DNA of 64,000 nucleotides from CADCWK01 sp035944555 (GTDB taxonomy: Bacteria > Chloroflexota > Chloroflexia > Thermomicrobiales > UBA6265). The notes beneath the pieces are model-generated. The model was given only the letters and a program-made list of their open reading frames with translations. It was not told where the DNA came from and did no database searches. Numbering within the stretch: position 1 is the first letter of the stretch; each line of letters starts with the position of its first letter. Positions 62,588 through 64,000 of the stretch are shown piece by piece. The translations under genes and the position numbers were made by a program. Where the stretch lies: NCBI GenBank assembly GCA_035944555.1, contig DASZAY010000031.1, positions 248,001 through 312,000 on the forward strand. The letters are read 5' to 3'.

Positions 62588-63536
62588 CCTCCCCGCTGCG
62601 CCCGGCACCCCCGGTGGCGCGCCCGCCGACCTCGCGACCGTCGGACCCCAGGCCGGCCAGCGCCGCCGCGGTGGCAACGACCCCGATCGTCCCCGGACCC
62701 CGCTGGACTGGGTCGGTCGCGTCGTCGTCTACCTGCTGCTCGCCATCGGTGGAGCGATCATCCTGATCCCGTTCTTCTGGATGCTCTCGACCTCGCTGAA
62801 GTCCGACGCGTCCCTGATCGCCTACCCGCCGCAGTGGATCCCGAACCCGGTCGTGCCCGGCAACTACCCGGAGGCGTGGACCTCCCTGCCGTTTGACCGC
62901 TGGCTGCTGAATACGGTCTTCACGACCGTCCTGGCGATGATCGCCGAGATCTTCACCGCAGCCCTCGTCGCGTACGGGTTCGCCCGGTTCCGCTTTCCCG
63001 GCCGCAACGTGCTGTTCATCATCCTGCTCTCGACGATGATGCTGCCCGGCATCCTGACGCTGATCCCGAAGTTCCTGATCTGGAGGGAAGTCGGGCGGAT
63101 CGACACCTTCTCGCCGCTCACCGTCGGTGCGTGGTTCGCCTGGGGGCCGAGCTACATCTTCCTGCTCCGCCAGTTCTTCCTGACGATTCCCCGGGAGATC
63201 GAGGAGGCGGCGATCATCGACGGAGCCAACGTCTTCCAGGTGTTCCGCGAGATCATGCTGCCGCTGGTCAAGCCGGCGCTGCTCGCGATCGCCGTCCTGA
63301 GCTTCCAGGGAAACTGGAACAACTTCGAGGGCGCCCTGATCTACCTCAGCACCCTCGAGAAGTACCCGATGGTCCTCGGGCTCCAGTTCTACGGCGCGAC
63401 GCTGTCCAACACGGCCCCACAGTGGAACCTGATGATGGCGATGGCGACCGTGATGGCGCTGCCGATCCTCGTCCTGTTCTTCCTCGCCCAGCGCTACTTC
63501 ATCGAAGGGCTGACGGTCGGAGGCGTCAAGGGCTGA
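62580..63536 (+). CDS. Sugar ABC transporter permease 2B (MalG/UgpE type)
   Basis: Second pore subunit, 318 aa, six membrane helices after a Pro/Gly-rich cytoplasmic start of about 40 residues. Seen: EAA motif EEAAIIDGANVFQVFREIML near residue 206 and a C-terminal QRYFIEGLTVGGVKG typical of MalG proteins. Overlaps the upstream permease by 8 bases. No ATPase gene follows, as in the first cassette. Confidence 0.9.
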   Translation: MASLPAAPGTPGGAPADLATVGPQAGQRRRGGNDPDRPRTPLDWVGRVVVYLLLAIGGAIILIPFFWMLSTSLKSDASLIAYPPQWIPNPVVPGNYPEAWTSLPFDRWLLNTVFTTVLAMIAEIFTAALVAYGFARFRFPGRNVLFIILLSTMMLPGILTLIPKFLIWREVGRIDTFSPLTVGAWFAWGPSYIFLLRQFFLTIPREIEEAAIIDGANVFQVFREIMLPLVKPALLAIAVLSFQGNWNNFEGALIYLSTLEKYPMVLGLQFYGATLSNTAPQWNLMMAMATVMALPILVLFFLAQRYFIEGLTVGGVKG

Positions 63537-63573
63537 CCGTCGGTACGCCGTGAGCGATCAGCGATTCCCCGGT

Positions 63574-64000
63574 TCAGGTTGGTCGCTCACAGGTGTACGC
63601 GGCGTAGATGCGGTTGTCACTGACCCAGCGGTCAGCGATGCGCAGACCGGCTCGCTCGATCATCGGCTCCAGCAACCAGGTGAAGGTGCTGTACTCATCC
63701 CGCAGGTGCGTCTCGTACTCCTCGCGGGTCCACCCGACATCGCTGGTGGGTGAGGCTCCGGCAAGCCACGGTTCGATCCACTTCGCGGCCTCGCCGGGTC
63801 CGAAGTCGTAGACCAGATCGACCAGGCGGAGGATGCCTCCGGGTCGCAGCATCGAGGCAATCCGGGAGAGCACCACCCCCTTCCAGAAGTCGGGCAGGTG
63901 ATGGAGCGCGTTTCGGGAGTACACGAACGCCGCCGGGTCGCCGCGGTGCTCGTAGCTCAGGAACCCGCCGTGAACCGGTTCGACGTTGACTACCCCGTCG
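63574..64000 (-). CDS. Class I SAM-dependent methyltransferase (partial)
   Basis: The frame is open to the window edge, so the N-terminus (with the SAM-binding GxG motif) lies outside. Seen in the C-terminal 141 residues: VYSRNALHHLPDFWKGVVLS and MLRPGGILRLVDLVYDFGPG, the motif II/III region of class I methyltransferases, then EEYETHLRDEYSTFTWLLEP and a final RIYAAYTCERPT. The target is unknown. Confidence 0.8.
   Translation of the reverse strand, partial: DGVVNVEPVHGGFLSYEHRGDPAAFVYSRNALHHLPDFWKGVVLSRIASMLRPGGILRLVDLVYDFGPGEAAKWIEPWLAGASPTSDVGWTREEYETHLRDEYSTFTWLLEPMIERAGLRIADRWVSDNRIYAAYTCERPT

Overview
The window is high-GC bacterial chromosome with closely spaced genes on both strands. 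GC-rich codons, several sugar ABC transporters without their own ATPase, Tat-type lipid- or membrane-released binding proteins, a TROVE protein and a VanW protein together suggest a Chloroflexota bacterium of the Thermomicrobia (Sphaerobacter/Thermomicrobium-like) kind. That placement is inference; there is no rRNA, tRNA or CRISPR array here to fix it.

Layout. 0-2.8 kb: a small unknown protein, an alpha/beta hydrolase and a Ro60-like TROVE protein. 2.8-4.9 kb: a GH13 glycosidase and a TetR regulator on the minus strand; each has a near-identical TetR-type palindrome upstream. 5.1-7.2 kb: ParA/ParB. 7.3-8 kb: TrmH-type tRNA methylase. 8.2-11.7 kb: first sugar ABC cassette (binding protein plus two permeases). 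11.7-15.1 kb: membrane proteins and an ArnT-like glycosyltransferase. 15.3-20.4 kb: an overlapping RNHCP protein / DNA methyltransferase / MFS run, then ArsR + SRPBCC and a GNAT acetyltransferase. 20.6-26.4 kb: a minus-strand block of histidine kinase, response regulator and three exported proteins, two of which share a domain and one of which looks like a WxL-partner (DUF916-like) protein. 26.8-29 kb: GH1 glycosidase and sugar isomerase. 29.4-34.9 kb: a cysteine-module exported protein, a LuxR/ATPase regulator, a DUF4242 protein and two copies of a decayed repeat. 35-42 kb: assorted enzymes, VanW, VOC, DoxX, SnoaL-like, AraC. 42-46.4 kb: histidine kinase / response regulator / MMPL transporter. 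46.7-47.5 kb: an integrase remnant in AT-richer DNA. 47.6-54.4 kb: tandem M20 amidohydrolases, a Bcr-type exporter, an M24 creatinase/prolidase-like protein and a zinc alcohol dehydrogenase. 54.5-57.6 kb: small membrane proteins, a class V aminotransferase-like protein, DUF503. 57.6-63.5 kb: SMP-30 lactonase, exported aldose epimerase and a second sugar ABC cassette. The right edge cuts a SAM methyltransferase.

Working together: the two ABC cassettes, GH13, GH1, sugar isomerase, SMP-30 lactonase, mutarotase and polyol-type dehydrogenase describe an organism living on oligosaccharides or sugar derivatives. The two two-component systems each sit immediately upstream, on the same strand, of a plausible output (exported proteins; an MMPL exporter). 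Strong hairpins separate most transcription units.

Most novel-looking items: the TROVE protein with a vWA domain lacking MIDAS residues; the kinase-controlled exported-protein block with a shared domain; the two-module cysteine-rich exported protein; the two-copy rearranged repeat at 29.4-29.8 and 34.5-34.9 kb; and the paired TetR operators over a glycosidase gene.
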